DNA from: Rhodococcus opacus B4
GTDB lineage: Bacteria; Actinomycetota; Actinomycetes; Mycobacteriales; Mycobacteriaceae
Assembly (NCBI RefSeq): GCF_000010805.1
Contig: NC_012522.1
Span: 2,108,001 to 2,172,000, forward strand
Direction of reading: 5' to 3'
Length of the DNA stretch: 64,000 nt
The notes beneath the pieces are model-generated. The model ran no database searches and had not been told where the DNA came from. It was given only the letters and a program-made list of their open reading frames with translations. Positions 8,062-16,344 of the stretch are shown one piece after another (position 1 is the stretch's first letter; every line of letters starts with the position of its first letter). A program made the position numbers and the translations under genes.

Positions 8062-8490
8062 ATGACCAACACAGCGAACCGCCCCGCCGCCCTGCACTCG
8101 TACTTCGCATACCGCGACGCCCCGGCCGCTCTGCGGTGGCTGGAACGAGCCTTCGGTTTCGAGACCACTCTCGAATTCTCGGACGACAACGGCGGGATCA
8201 TGCATTCCGAATTGCGCAGAGGTGATGCCGCCATCATGGTCTTCAGCGACGACGGCGACTACGACCGGCCTGCGCTCAGGGGCGAGACTGTCGGGCACGG
8301 TACCTATCTCAGCGTCGGCACCGCCGGCGAAGTCGACGAGGTGTATGCCACCGCCCTCGATGCCGGCGCCACCTCGGTCTGGGCACCCGCGAACACCGAA
8401 TGGGGCAACTACCGCTGCCGGATCCTCGATCTCGAGGGTTTCGAGTGGACATTCGGCACCCTACGCCCGGGCGAGATCAGCGGCGAATGA
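8062..8490 (+). CDS. VOC-fold (glyoxalase/bleomycin resistance-like) protein, PhnB type
   Basis: This 142-residue protein has the paired beta-alpha-beta-beta-beta layout of the vicinal oxygen chelate fold. HSYFAYRDAPAALRWLERAFGFE starts the first module, and GTYLSVGTAGEVDEVYATALDAGA followed by GNYRCRILDLEGFEWTFG forms the second. The PhnB-like subgroup is often annotated as glyoxalase, but the substrate is unknown. ATG 8062 begins the homologous region. It stands alone, converging on the amidohydrolase gene. Confidence 0.85.
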   Translation: MTNTANRPAALHSYFAYRDAPAALRWLERAFGFETTLEFSDDNGGIMHSELRRGDAAIMVFSDDGDYDRPALRGETVGHGTYLSVGTAGEVDEVYATALDAGATSVWAPANTEWGNYRCRILDLEGFEWTFGTLRPGEISGE

Positions 8491-8505
8491 CGGTGACGCC
8501 GACTG

Positions 8506-9384
8506 TCAGTCGATGGCGAAGAGCCGCGCCGCGTTGTCGTGGACAACTGCCCGCAGCCACGGCTCGCCGAGGTCGAATCGGGTGAGACCCTCGAGCGCGT
8601 CGAGGTAGGGATACGGGATGTTGGGGAAGTCGCTGCCGAACAGGATTCGTTCCTGCAGTTCCGACAGCCGGTGCACCTGGTCGCGCGGAAACGGTGTGGC
8701 CGCTTCGGTGTAGTCCGTGAACGTCATCGTGGTGTCGAGGTACACGTTGGCGTACTGATCGGCCAGGTCCAGGAATTCCCGGTACTCCGGCAGCCCCATG
8801 TGGGCGATGATCGGGTGCAGCCGCGGGTACCGCGACAGCAACTCGGCGATCGGGCCCGGGCCCGTGTGCGTGCCGGGCGCCGGCCCCGACCCGCAATGGA
8901 TGACCACGGGGACACCCGCGTCCTGCAGCACACCCCACACGGGGTCGAGAAGCGGATCGTTCGGCGAGTAGTCGCCCACCTGGATGTGGGACTTGAACAC
9001 GCGCGTGCCCGTTTCGACTGCCTCCGCGACATACGCGGCCGCGGACTCCTCAGGGTAGAACGTGGACGTCCGCAGGCAGTCGGGGGTCTGCGCGGCGAAT
9101 TCGGCCGACCACTGGTTCAGCCACGCGGCCATGTCCGGCTTGTGCGGGTAGATCATCGACGTGAACCGGCGGACCCCGAACCCGCGGAGATGCTCGACGC
9201 GGACATCCTCTTCGTGCCGGTAGTGAATGGGCCACTCACGTCCGGTGAGGGGACCGACCGCGTCGAAGTAACCCCACACCTTCTCCATCACATTCGCGGG
9301 CATGAAGTGGGTGTGGACGTCGATGATGCCGGGCAGCCCCAGCGCACGCCAGAACTCCTGCACCCGCAGATCCTCGGACAACAC
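8506..9384 (-). CDS. Amidohydrolase 2-family (ACMSD-like) metal-dependent hydrolase
   Basis: This 292-residue TIM-barrel enzyme has the amidohydrolase metal motifs in order: IDVHTHF (H-x-H), VFKSHIQVGD, VVIHCGSG, IIAHMGLPE and LFGSDFPN with the catalytic Asp. The group includes aminocarboxymuconate-semialdehyde decarboxylase and resorcylate decarboxylases, so either hydrolysis or decarboxylation is possible. The GTG at 9384 is chosen because a strong GAGGAGAAG site precedes it; upstream in-frame sequence is low-complexity and implausible. Confidence 0.85.
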   Translation of the reverse strand: MLSEDLRVQEFWRALGLPGIIDVHTHFMPANVMEKVWGYFDAVGPLTGREWPIHYRHEEDVRVEHLRGFGVRRFTSMIYPHKPDMAAWLNQWSAEFAAQTPDCLRTSTFYPEESAAAYVAEAVETGTRVFKSHIQVGDYSPNDPLLDPVWGVLQDAGVPVVIHCGSGPAPGTHTGPGPIAELLSRYPRLHPIIAHMGLPEYREFLDLADQYANVYLDTTMTFTDYTEAATPFPRDQVHRLSELQERILFGSDFPNIPYPYLDALEGLTRFDLGEPWLRAVVHDNAARLFAID

Positions 9385-9442
9385 TCTTCTCCTCGACGCA
9401 GTGCCGGACCACGGAACCCGGCGGATCGGAACAGGGGCCGCC

Positions 9443-9979
9443 TCAGAACAGCGTGAACGCGTCCTCGGCCTCGGGGGTCGGCGCGACAGGCGCCGGCGCG
9501 GCGGCGGGCGCCGGTGCGGGGGCGGAGACCGGCGTCGGCGCGACCGCACCGGATGCGACGGCGCGGGCCGCCTCGCCGGCGAGGACGTCGGCCATCTCGT
9601 TGTAGTGGTTGCCGACGTGGCCGCGAACCCAGCGGAAGCGGACCGGCCCGGGGCGTTCGGCGATGGCCCGGTCGATGGACTGCACCAGCGCGAGATTCTT
9701 GACGGGGGCGCCGCCCGCCGTCTTCCAGCCCTTGCGTTTCCACCCGGGCAGCCATTCCGAAGCGCACTTGATGGCGTACTGGGAGTCGGATTCGATCAGC
9801 AGCGGATCGGCGCCGGGATGCGCGGTGATCGCTTCGAGCAGCGCCCGCAGCTCGGCGATCTGGTTGGTCCCGGAGGGTTCGCCACCCGATTGGCTGGGAC
9901 CCTCGTGATTGACCCATGCCCAGCCGATCGCCCCACCGGGGTTGCGGAGGCAGGATCCGTCGGTACTCACGATGATCAT
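9443..9979 (-). CDS. rnhA: Ribonuclease HI with Ala/Pro-rich tail
   Basis: The protein is 178 residues. The first 140 or so form an RNase HI domain with the four acidic catalytic residues Asp7 (VSTDGS), Glu43 (QIAELRALLEA), Asp65 (IESDSQYA) and Asp131 (NEMADVLA). It removes RNA from RNA/DNA hybrids. The C-terminus (about 145-178) is an Ala/Pro/Val low-complexity tail ending EAEDAFTLF, which looks like a short interaction motif on a flexible linker. ATG 9979 begins the first beta strand; the divergent glycosylase starts 73 bases away. Confidence 0.93.
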   Translation of the reverse strand: MIIVSTDGSCLRNPGGAIGWAWVNHEGPSQSGGEPSGTNQIAELRALLEAITAHPGADPLLIESDSQYAIKCASEWLPGWKRKGWKTAGGAPVKNLALVQSIDRAIAERPGPVRFRWVRGHVGNHYNEMADVLAGEAARAVASGAVAPTPVSAPAPAPAAAPAPVAPTPEAEDAFTLF

Positions 9980-10052
9980 GACTGGGGACTTTACGTGCGC
10001 GCCCCGACAGCCGCCGGTAGCGGTCGGCTTCACAGTGGATACGCTGCTTTCG

Positions 10053-10979
10053 ATGACGGCTTCGCTGGAGGTGGTCGAGACCACCCTGACCGCGCGGCGT
10101 CCCCTGGACGTCGCCATGTCGTTGCAGCCGCTGCAGCGCGGCAAGGGCGACCCCTGCCACCGGCGGACGGCCGACGGCGCGATCTGGCGGACGTCGGTGC
10201 AGAAATCGGGCCCGGTCACCTATCGCCTGACCCAGATCGACCGCCACTCGGTGCGCTGCCAGGCGTGGGGTGCGGGTGCTCCCGAGCTGGCCGCGGGGCT
10301 GGGCCGCCTCGTCGGCGACCACGACGAGTGCGCCGACTTCGCCCCCGACCATCCGATCCTCGCCGAGGCCCACCGCCGTTTCCCGCACCTGCGGCTCGGC
10401 CGCACGGACCGGGTGCTGGAGGCCCTCGTGCCCGCGATCCTCGAGCAGCGGGTGCACGGCATCGCCGCGTTCGCGTCGTGGCGCCGTCTCGTGTGGAAGT
10501 TCGGCGCGCCTGCTCCCGGCCCGGCCCCGGACGGGATGCGGCTGCCGCCGACCGCGGACGTGTGGCGGCGGGTGCCGTCGTGGGAGTTCCATCGCGCCAA
10601 CGTCGACCCCGCCCGGTCCCGCACGATCGTCCGCTGCGCGCAGGTGGCCGACCGGCTGGAGAAGATCGTCGACCTCCCCCGCGACGAGGCGAATCGCCGG
10701 CTGATGTCTGTTCCCGGCGTCGGGATCTGGACGGCGGCCGAGGTGTCGCAGCGCGCGCTCGGCGATCCCGATGCCCTGTCGGTCGGCGACTATCACCTGG
10801 CTGCGATGGTCGGGTGGTCGCTGCTCGGGAAGCCCCTCGACGACGCCGGGATGGTGGAGTACCTGGCTCCGCTGCAGCCGCATCGCCAACGCGCCGTGCG
10901 ACTGCTGGAGGTGAGCGGGCAGGCCGTCAAACCCAAGTTCGGCCCTCGCACGGCGGTCGTCGACCACAGCCGGCACTGA
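10053..10979 (+). CDS. DNA-3-methyladenine glycosylase, AlkA/HhH-GPD family
   Basis: This 308-residue protein has an N-terminal beta-rich domain and a C-terminal HhH-GPD domain. The latter includes the hairpin MSVPGVGIWTAAEVSQRAL and the catalytic aspartate of LSVGDYHLAAMVGW. This family excises alkylated bases in base-excision repair. ATG 10053 is taken because the residues before it do not resemble the family and overlap the rnhA promoter. Divergence from rnhA pairs two nucleic-acid maintenance genes. Confidence 0.88.
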   Translation: MTASLEVVETTLTARRPLDVAMSLQPLQRGKGDPCHRRTADGAIWRTSVQKSGPVTYRLTQIDRHSVRCQAWGAGAPELAAGLGRLVGDHDECADFAPDHPILAEAHRRFPHLRLGRTDRVLEALVPAILEQRVHGIAAFASWRRLVWKFGAPAPGPAPDGMRLPPTADVWRRVPSWEFHRANVDPARSRTIVRCAQVADRLEKIVDLPRDEANRRLMSVPGVGIWTAAEVSQRALGDPDALSVGDYHLAAMVGWSLLGKPLDDAGMVEYLAPLQPHRQRAVRLLEVSGQAVKPKFGPRTAVVDHSRH

Positions 10980-11014
10980 TCCGTCGGTTGCACCTCGATA
11001 TCGTTCCAGCCGCC

Positions 11015-11040
11015 TATCCATGAACACCTGTTCAAGTATT
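11015..11040. promoter_or_regulatory. SmtB/ArsR-type metal operator candidate before cbiM
   Basis: TGAACACCTGTTCA (11021-11034) is a perfect 6-2-6 inverted repeat, with partial outer pairing (TA and C against G and TA). It resembles the 12-2-12 dyads bound by SmtB/NmtR-type metal sensors. It lies 58 bases before the metal-transporter start, where such an operator would act. Confidence 0.5.
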
Positions 11041-11091
11041 CATACGAGTAACTAGACTCCGAAGGATCAGCTGCCTGCCGGAGGAGACGCC

Positions 11092-11802
11092 GTGGAATCC
11101 GTGGCAATGCACATGAGCGACGGCCTGATCAACGCGCCGACCTCACTGCTGTTCGTCGTCGTCGCCGCGGCAGGACTGTCGATCGCCGCCTGGCGGGCGC
11201 GCGCCGAACTCGACGAACGCACCGCGCCGATGGCCGGTCTCGTCGCGGCGTTCATCTTCGCCGTCCAGATGGTCAACTTCCCGATCCTTCCCGGTGTGAG
11301 CGGCCACCTCCTCGGTGGCGCACTCGCCGCCATCCTCGTCGGCCCGTACACCGGCATGCTCTGCGTCTCGATCGTGCTGATCGTGCAGGCGCTGCTGTTC
11401 GCCGACGGCGGGCTGACGGCGCTGGGAGCGAACATCACCAACATGGCGATCATCGGGGTGGTGGTCGGGTACGGCGTCGCGGTTGCACTGCGTCCGCTCG
11501 TCGTGCGCCGGGAGCGGCTGCGCTTGCGCGTTCTCGGCGGACTGTCGTTCGCCGCGGCCCTGTGCGGAACGGTGGCGGCGTCGATGGGCTTCGTTCTCGA
11601 GTACGCGATCGGCGGAACCGCCGTGTCCGGGGATTCGACCTCGCTGGGCGCGGTGGCCGCCTACATGCTCGGGGCGCACGTGCTCATCGGCATCGGCGAG
11701 GGCCTCATCACCGCCGTCACGGTCACGGCCGTCGCGAAGGCCCGCCCCGACCTCGTGTACCTCCTGCGGACGGCACCCCGGCGAGTGGAGGTGCGGGCAT
11801 GA
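11092..11802 (+). CDS. cbiM: ECF transporter substrate-binding membrane protein CbiM/NikM
   Basis: This 236-residue protein has six or seven membrane helices. It is the metal-recognition subunit of a cobalt/nickel ECF importer. Near its start it carries Met-His-Met-Ser-Asp-Gly, the family motif in which an N-terminal His ligates the metal. The VQMVNFPILPGVSGHLLGG and GPYTGMLCVS segments are typical. A GAGGAG site supports GTG 11092, which leaves five residues before the MHMSDG motif, so N-terminal processing or the internal ATG at 11107 may be used. It heads a four-gene coupled operon. Cobalt versus nickel cannot be settled from sequence. Confidence 0.92.
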   Translation: MESVAMHMSDGLINAPTSLLFVVVAAAGLSIAAWRARAELDERTAPMAGLVAAFIFAVQMVNFPILPGVSGHLLGGALAAILVGPYTGMLCVSIVLIVQALLFADGGLTALGANITNMAIIGVVVGYGVAVALRPLVVRRERLRLRVLGGLSFAAALCGTVAASMGFVLEYAIGGTAVSGDSTSLGAVAAYMLGAHVLIGIGEGLITAVTVTAVAKARPDLVYLLRTAPRRVEVRA

Positions 11803-12146
11803 TCTCGCTCCGCCGATTCCTGATCGGCTTCGCGCTGGTGGCGCTGCTCGTCGCCGGCGCGGTCTCCTACCTCGCGAGCTCCAGTCCGGACGGTCTCGAT
11901 GCCGCGACGACCCGCGGATGCGAGACCGTGGAGACCGACACCGGGGAGGCGCTCGTCGGTGACTGCATCGCCCAGAACGCGTCCGCGCATCACCTGTCGG
12001 ACTCGCCGCTCGCCGACTACACGGTGGGCGGCCGGGCGCATCTCACCGGGGTCGCCGGCGTCATCGGCGCGACCGCGACGTTCGTCGTCGCGGGTGGTCT
12101 GTTCTGGGTGCTCGCCCGCGCGCGGCGGAACCGAACGAGCCCCTGA
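11799..12146 (+). CDS. cbiN: CbiN/NikN-type auxiliary membrane subunit
   Basis: This 115-residue protein overlaps the cbiM stop as ATGA, indicating translational coupling. It has two membrane helices, near residues 7-27 (FLIGFALVALLVAGAVSYLA) and 84-106, with an extracytoplasmic loop between them starting SSPDGLDAAT. That PDGL motif defines CbiN/PDGLE proteins, which are needed with CbiM for metal loading. It is somewhat longer in the loop than classical CbiN. Confidence 0.88.
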   Translation: MISLRRFLIGFALVALLVAGAVSYLASSSPDGLDAATTRGCETVETDTGEALVGDCIAQNASAHHLSDSPLADYTVGGRAHLTGVAGVIGATATFVVAGGLFWVLARARRNRTSP

Positions 12147-12148
12147 CC

Positions 12149-12913
12149 GTGGGAGCCGGGCACACCCATCCGCTCTACCTCGACGGCACCTCACCCCTGC
12201 ACCGCCTGCCCGCCGAGGTCAAGATAGTCTGCGCCGTCGTCTTCGTCTTCGCGGTGGTCGCGACACCGCGGGAGGCGTTCTGGGCGTTCGCGGGGTATAT
12301 CGCCGTCCTGGTCGTGATCTGGCGGATCGCCGGGATCGCGCTCACCTGGATCGCTCCGAGGATGCTGATCGAGTTGCCGTTCGTGACGCTCGCGGTGCTG
12401 CTGCCGTTCGCCGAGGGCGGCGACCGCGTCACCGTCGCCGGACTGTCGCTGTCGGTCGCGGGCCTCTACGGGGCGTGGGGCATTCTCGTGAAGGGCACTC
12501 TCGGCGTCCTCGCCTCGCTGACGCTCGCCGCGACGACCCCGGCCCGGGACCTGCCGCTGGGCCTGGCGCGCCTGCGCGTGCCCGCGATGCTCACGACGAT
12601 CGTGGTCCTGATGCTGCGCTACCTCGACCTGCTCACCGCCGAGGTCGAGCGGATGCGCACCGCCCGGCTGTCCCGCGGCGACGACCCCCGGACGTTGCGG
12701 CAGATCGGCGCCACCGCCCGGGGTGTCGGCGGATTGTTCGTGCGTTCCTACGAGCGCGGCGAGCGCGTCCACCTGGCCATGTTGTCGCGGGGGTTCACGG
12801 GTTCGGTTCCCACGATCGGGGCGCCCCCGGCGACCGCTGCGACGTGGCGGGCAGGACTGGTTCCCGCGGTGTGCGCGGTGGGAATCTGCTTCTCGGCGTG
12901 GGTGCTCCGATGA
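12149..12913 (+). CDS. cbiQ: ECF transporter T component CbiQ
   Basis: This 254-residue membrane protein starts at a GTG two bases after the cbiN stop. It has five or six hydrophobic helices and the cytoplasmic coupling segment SYERGERVHLAMLSRGF, whose SRG box contacts the ATPase. It couples CbiO to CbiM for cobalt/nickel import and overlaps cbiO by four bases (ATGA). Confidence 0.92.
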   Translation: MGAGHTHPLYLDGTSPLHRLPAEVKIVCAVVFVFAVVATPREAFWAFAGYIAVLVVIWRIAGIALTWIAPRMLIELPFVTLAVLLPFAEGGDRVTVAGLSLSVAGLYGAWGILVKGTLGVLASLTLAATTPARDLPLGLARLRVPAMLTTIVVLMLRYLDLLTAEVERMRTARLSRGDDPRTLRQIGATARGVGGLFVRSYERGERVHLAMLSRGFTGSVPTIGAPPATAATWRAGLVPAVCAVGICFSAWVLR

Positions 12914-13704
12914 CCGCGGCCGTGCACCTCGACGGCGTCTCGTTCACGTATCCGGACGGCAGGGCCGCGCTGCACCGGATCGACCTGACGGTGGAACCCG
13001 GCGAGCGGGTGGCCGTCCTCGGTCCGAACGGGGCCGGCAAGACCACACTGATGTTGCACCTCAACGGCATTCTGACGGCCACCGAGGGCAGCGTCACGGT
13101 GTGCGGGCTGGCGCTGCCGCGGGGTGCGTCCCGCGACACGTTGCGCGAGGTCCGACGGCGGGTCGGGATCGTCTTCCAGGATCCCGACGACCAGTTGTTC
13201 ATGCCCACCGTCGCGCAGGACGTCGCGTTCGGTCCGGTCAATTTCGGGGTCACGGGGACCACGCTCGACGAGCGTGTGCGCGACGCGCTGGCGGCCGTCG
13301 ACATGACGGCGCAGTCCGATCGCAACCCCGCGCACCTCTCGGTGGGCCAGCGCCGCCGGGTCGCGCTGGCGACCGTCCTCGCGTGCGCGCCGGACGTCCT
13401 CGTCCTGGACGAGCCGTCGAGCAATCTCGACCCCGTTGCCCGGCGCGAACTGGCCGAGGTTCTCCTGGGTATCGACACCACACACCTGCTCGTCACGCAC
13501 GACCTCCCGTACGCCGCCCAACTGTGCACGCGCGCCGTGATCCTCGACGAGGGGCGCCTGGTGGCCGACGGCCCGATCCTGGACCTGCTCGGCGACCCCG
13601 CCCTGCTCGCCCTGCATCGCCTCGAGTTGCCGTGGGGTTTCCAGCTTCCCGCGACCGGGCCTCTTTCGCCCGGCGAACGATCCGTGACACCGCCGTCCGG
13701 GTAG
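12910..13704 (+). CDS. cbiO: ECF transporter ATPase CbiO
   Basis: This 264-residue ABC ATPase has Walker A GPNGAGKTT, the Q-loop FQDPDDQLFMPT characteristic of ECF ATPases, signature LSVGQRRRVA (Val in place of the first Gly of LSGGQ), Walker B VLVLDEPSSNLDP and the H-loop LLVTHD. It energises the CbiMNQ importer. With only one ATPase gene, a homodimer is expected. It is last in the coupled operon. Confidence 0.94.
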   Translation: MTAAVHLDGVSFTYPDGRAALHRIDLTVEPGERVAVLGPNGAGKTTLMLHLNGILTATEGSVTVCGLALPRGASRDTLREVRRRVGIVFQDPDDQLFMPTVAQDVAFGPVNFGVTGTTLDERVRDALAAVDMTAQSDRNPAHLSVGQRRRVALATVLACAPDVLVLDEPSSNLDPVARRELAEVLLGIDTTHLLVTHDLPYAAQLCTRAVILDEGRLVADGPILDLLGDPALLALHRLELPWGFQLPATGPLSPGERSVTPPSG

Positions 13705-13754
13705 CTCACGATGGGGTGACGAAGCTTCGCCCGCACTCCGACCGGAGGTCAGCG

Positions 13755-14825
13755 ATGTCCACACCCGAAGCCGACGCCGCGACGGTGTCCCAGCGCATTT
13801 TCGACGCGTCGCTCGGGGCCATCGACCTGCTGGCCGTCCATCTGGGAGACCGCCTCGGCTGGTACCGCAGTCTCGCATCGGAGGGCCCGGCGACCGCGGG
13901 CGAACTGGCGGAACGCACCTCCACTCATCCGCGGTATGCGCGCGAGTGGCTGGAACAGCAGGCCGTGTCGGGACTTCTCACGGTGGACACGTCGGACCCG
14001 CCGAAGTTCACGCTTCCGGCAGGTGCCGCCGAAGTACTCACGGACGAGCAGAGTCTCAACTATCTGGCACCTCTCGCGCGGATCTTCGTCGCCGCGACCG
14101 CGCAGATGCCCGCACTGCTCGAGGCGTATCGCACCGGCGGCGGCGTGGGGTGGTCCCAGTACGGCGCGGATGCCCGTGAGTCGCAGGCCGATATGAATCG
14201 GCCGTGGTACGAGCAGGTTCTCCCGGGCGCGCTGGCGTCGGTCCCCGAGGTGGACGCGTTGCTCCGGGCACCCGGTGCCACCATCGCCGATGTCGGATGC
14301 GGCGGCGCCTGGTCCACGATCGCACTCGCGCGCGCCTATCCGGAGGCCACGCTCCACGGCTACGACATCGACACCGCGACCGTCGAACTCGCGAGGTCCA
14401 ACGTGCGCGGGCAGACGGATGTCGCCGATCGGATCACGATCACCGAATCGGATGCCGCGGGAATCCCCGAGGGCAGTTGCACCGCGGCCTTCGCGTTCGA
14501 GTGCATCCACGACATGCCCGCGCCGGTCGAGGTGCTGTCGGCGGTGCGCAGGGCGCTGGCCCCCGGCGGTGCCGTGATCGTGATGGACGAGGCGGTCGAC
14601 GACGAATTCTCCGCGCCGGGAAGCGACGTCGAGCGACTGATGTACGGCTTCAGTCTCACCGTGTGCCTGCCCGACGGCATGAACCACACGCCGAGTGTGG
14701 GCACCGGAACGGTCATGCGCCCGAGCACATTGCGCGGCTACGCCGAGTCCGCCGGTTTCGGCACCATGGACGTGCTGCCGATCGAGGACTTCGGGTTCTT
14801 CCGGTTCTACCGGCTGACGGTGTAA
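13755..14825 (+). CDS. SAM-dependent methyltransferase with N-terminal winged helix
   Basis: This 356-residue protein has an N-terminal helical/winged-helix region (about 1-90, including AGELAERTSTHPRYAREWLEQ) of the kind that mediates dimerisation in O-methyltransferase-like proteins. A class I SAM domain follows with motif I IADVGCGGAWSTIALA, the acidic HGYDIDTATVELAR, and FECIHDM as motif IV. The acceptor substrate is unknown. It lies 50 bases after cbiO on the same strand, but nothing links it functionally to metal transport. Confidence 0.85.
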   Translation: MSTPEADAATVSQRIFDASLGAIDLLAVHLGDRLGWYRSLASEGPATAGELAERTSTHPRYAREWLEQQAVSGLLTVDTSDPPKFTLPAGAAEVLTDEQSLNYLAPLARIFVAATAQMPALLEAYRTGGGVGWSQYGADARESQADMNRPWYEQVLPGALASVPEVDALLRAPGATIADVGCGGAWSTIALARAYPEATLHGYDIDTATVELARSNVRGQTDVADRITITESDAAGIPEGSCTAAFAFECIHDMPAPVEVLSAVRRALAPGGAVIVMDEAVDDEFSAPGSDVERLMYGFSLTVCLPDGMNHTPSVGTGTVMRPSTLRGYAESAGFGTMDVLPIEDFGFFRFYRLTV

Positions 14826-15007
14826 TCCTCGCACCGACAGCCCGATACGCACGTATTTTGCGGAAAGGCCGAAAACTGGGGCGTCCGAGGGGGGAAGATG
14901 TCTGCAGTAGGCAGGTTACGGACGCTTTCGCCGGTCGGGGCAACTGTGGAGCGCCAGGTCGAACCAGATTTGTCGTTTGTCATCCGCTACTACGCATGGG
15001 AAACACC

Positions 15008-15610
15008 ATGAAACTGCATAGAGTGACAGCGCTTGCCGCGCTGCTGATCGCCACCCTGTGTGTCGGAGTGGGTACCGCGTATGCCGCCCCCGCTCCCGTC
15101 GATCAGGCCGTCGTCTCGCACACCAGCCTGAGCGCCGACGGCCGGTCGGTCGGTACGGCGATCGACACGGGCCTGTTCACCCTGTCGAGGACGACTGCGG
15201 CCGTCGACATCGTCAACGATGCGGGAACCCCGGTAGGCACGATCCCATTGCGCTACTCGATCGCCGGTGTGCAGTTCGCGATCGATCCGATCGTCACCGA
15301 CGGCGGCCGGTTCCTGAGCCTGACACCCACGACGACGCCCGTCGCGGGAACACTCGCACTCACCCCGGTCGACAGGGACTCGGCCTACGCCAACATGATG
15401 ACGCAGCTGCAGATCGGCTGGGACAACGGCGGCAGCACCGCGACCGCGATCGGCGCAGGCATCGGGTTCGTCGCGGGGTGCATCTTCCTCATCCTCGGGG
15501 GGTGCCTCCCCGGTGCCGCGGTAGGCGCAGCGATCGGCGCCGTCACCGGTATCAGCAACGCGAACCCTGCTGCGACACCGGCGGTTTACGAATTCCTCGG
15601 AACCCTGTAG
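15008..15610 (+). CDS. Secreted protein with Gly-rich hydrophobic C-terminal domain (paralogue 1)
   Basis: This 200-residue protein begins with a clear Sec signal peptide (MKLHRVTALAALLIATLCVG, then GTAYAAPAP). A beta-rich domain unique to this copy follows (about 35-135). The C-terminus is hydrophobic and Gly-rich with two Cys: from GWDNGGSTATAIGAG through VAGCIFLILGGCLPGA to NPAATPAVYEFLGTL. The start is ATG 15008 because the same GGGAA-spacer-ATGAAA layout occurs at the neighbouring paralogue; ATG 14996 is an alternative. No family function is known to me. Confidence 0.8.
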   Translation: MKLHRVTALAALLIATLCVGVGTAYAAPAPVDQAVVSHTSLSADGRSVGTAIDTGLFTLSRTTAAVDIVNDAGTPVGTIPLRYSIAGVQFAIDPIVTDGGRFLSLTPTTTPVAGTLALTPVDRDSAYANMMTQLQIGWDNGGSTATAIGAGIGFVAGCIFLILGGCLPGAAVGAAIGAVTGISNANPAATPAVYEFLGTL

Positions 15611-15801
15611 CGGGGCTTCCGTCCGACCTCGAGCGACGATTTCGGGAGGACTATGGGTTAGTTCGCACACGGGGAGCATCACCGCGCACCCACATATGCA
15701 TGTAGCCGTTCCGGTTTTCCAGCGAATATGGTCCACGCACAACGATGTTCGGTGCACTCAGGTGGGGACCGTGTTCGTCCTACGACATGGTGGGAATTTC
15801 C

Positions 15802-16230
15802 ATGAAACTCTTGAGAACTCTGGCATTGTCCATATTCGTCGTGTCCGCGATGGCCGTCGGGGCGGGAACGGCGTACGCCGATCCGGCACCGCAGGGAATC
15901 GACTGGTCGCAGCCGCTCATGACCCCGGCCGCCGACGGCGGTAGCAGCCAGGTGGCCGAGCAGTTCTTCCCGGAGAACGAAACCAAGCAGGACGCCTTCG
16001 ACACGATGACCAACGAGATCAATACCGGCTGGAACAACGCTGGCCTCCAGGGCATGGCGATCGGTTCCAACGTGGGCATGGCCATCGGGTGCGTGTCGAT
16101 CTTCCCCAACTTCATCGCAGGTTGCATCGTCGGCGCAGTGGTCGGCACCATCGCCGGCGCCGTCATCGGTATCGGCGTGGGTAACCCCAATGCCCAGCCT
16201 GCCGTAGAGCGGTTCTTCGCTACACCCTGA
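15802..16230 (+). CDS. Secreted protein with Gly-rich hydrophobic C-terminal domain (paralogue 2)
   Basis: This 142-residue protein shares its signal peptide style (MKLLRTLALSIFVVSAMAVG, then GTAYADPAP) and C-terminal domain with the gene at 15008: GWNNAGLQGMAIGSN, two Cys in IGCVSIFPNFIAGCIVGA, and an ending NPNAQPAVERFF. It lacks the central beta-rich domain of the first copy. A GGGAA ribosome site precedes ATG 15802. GxxxG-rich repeats suggest membrane insertion or self-association after export. A strong hairpin follows the stop. Confidence 0.8.
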   Translation: MKLLRTLALSIFVVSAMAVGAGTAYADPAPQGIDWSQPLMTPAADGGSSQVAEQFFPENETKQDAFDTMTNEINTGWNNAGLQGMAIGSNVGMAIGCVSIFPNFIAGCIVGAVVGTIAGAVIGIGVGNPNAQPAVERFFATP

Positions 16231-16244
16231 GCGAAGAGCGGGCT

Positions 16245-16275
16245 GCAGCCCCGGCCTCACACGGGCCGGGGCTGC
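16245..16275 (+). terminator. Perfect 12-bp hairpin after the secreted-protein gene
   Basis: GCAGCCCCGGCC at 16245-16256 pairs perfectly with GGCCGGGGCTGC at 16264-16275 across a seven-base loop, 14 bases after the stop at 16230. No U-tract follows, which is common for actinobacterial terminators. Confidence 0.8.
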
Positions 16276-16308
16276 GGCGTGTTCGCCCACGACTAATTCA
16301 TGCATGAC

Positions 16309-16326
16309 TAGTTAGTGCACTAACTA
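16309..16326. promoter_or_regulatory. 18-bp perfect palindrome, OhrR/MarR operator
   Basis: TAGTTAGTGCACTAACTA is perfectly self-complementary and ends 18 bases before the GTG start of an OhrR-type regulator. MarR/OhrR dimers bind palindromes of this size over their own promoters, so autoregulation is likely. Confidence 0.78.
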
Positions 16327-16344
16327 ATCTGCTAGTCTGGTGCC

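Noticed and set aside
8506..9549. Longer amidohydrolase form with an Arg/Pro-rich N-terminal extension
   Set aside because: The extension is antisense to the rnhA tail region and low-complexity; a strong ribosome site fits GTG 9384.
10980..11091. Cobalamin riboswitch before cbiM
   Set aside because: Only 112 bases are available and no B12-box-like core was seen; an inverted repeat of protein-operator type is present instead.
14035..14046. AAGTACTCACGG, identical to one arm of the dispersed palindrome
   Set aside because: It lies in the methyltransferase coding region, has no opposite arm nearby and is not at a gene end, so it is a chance match.
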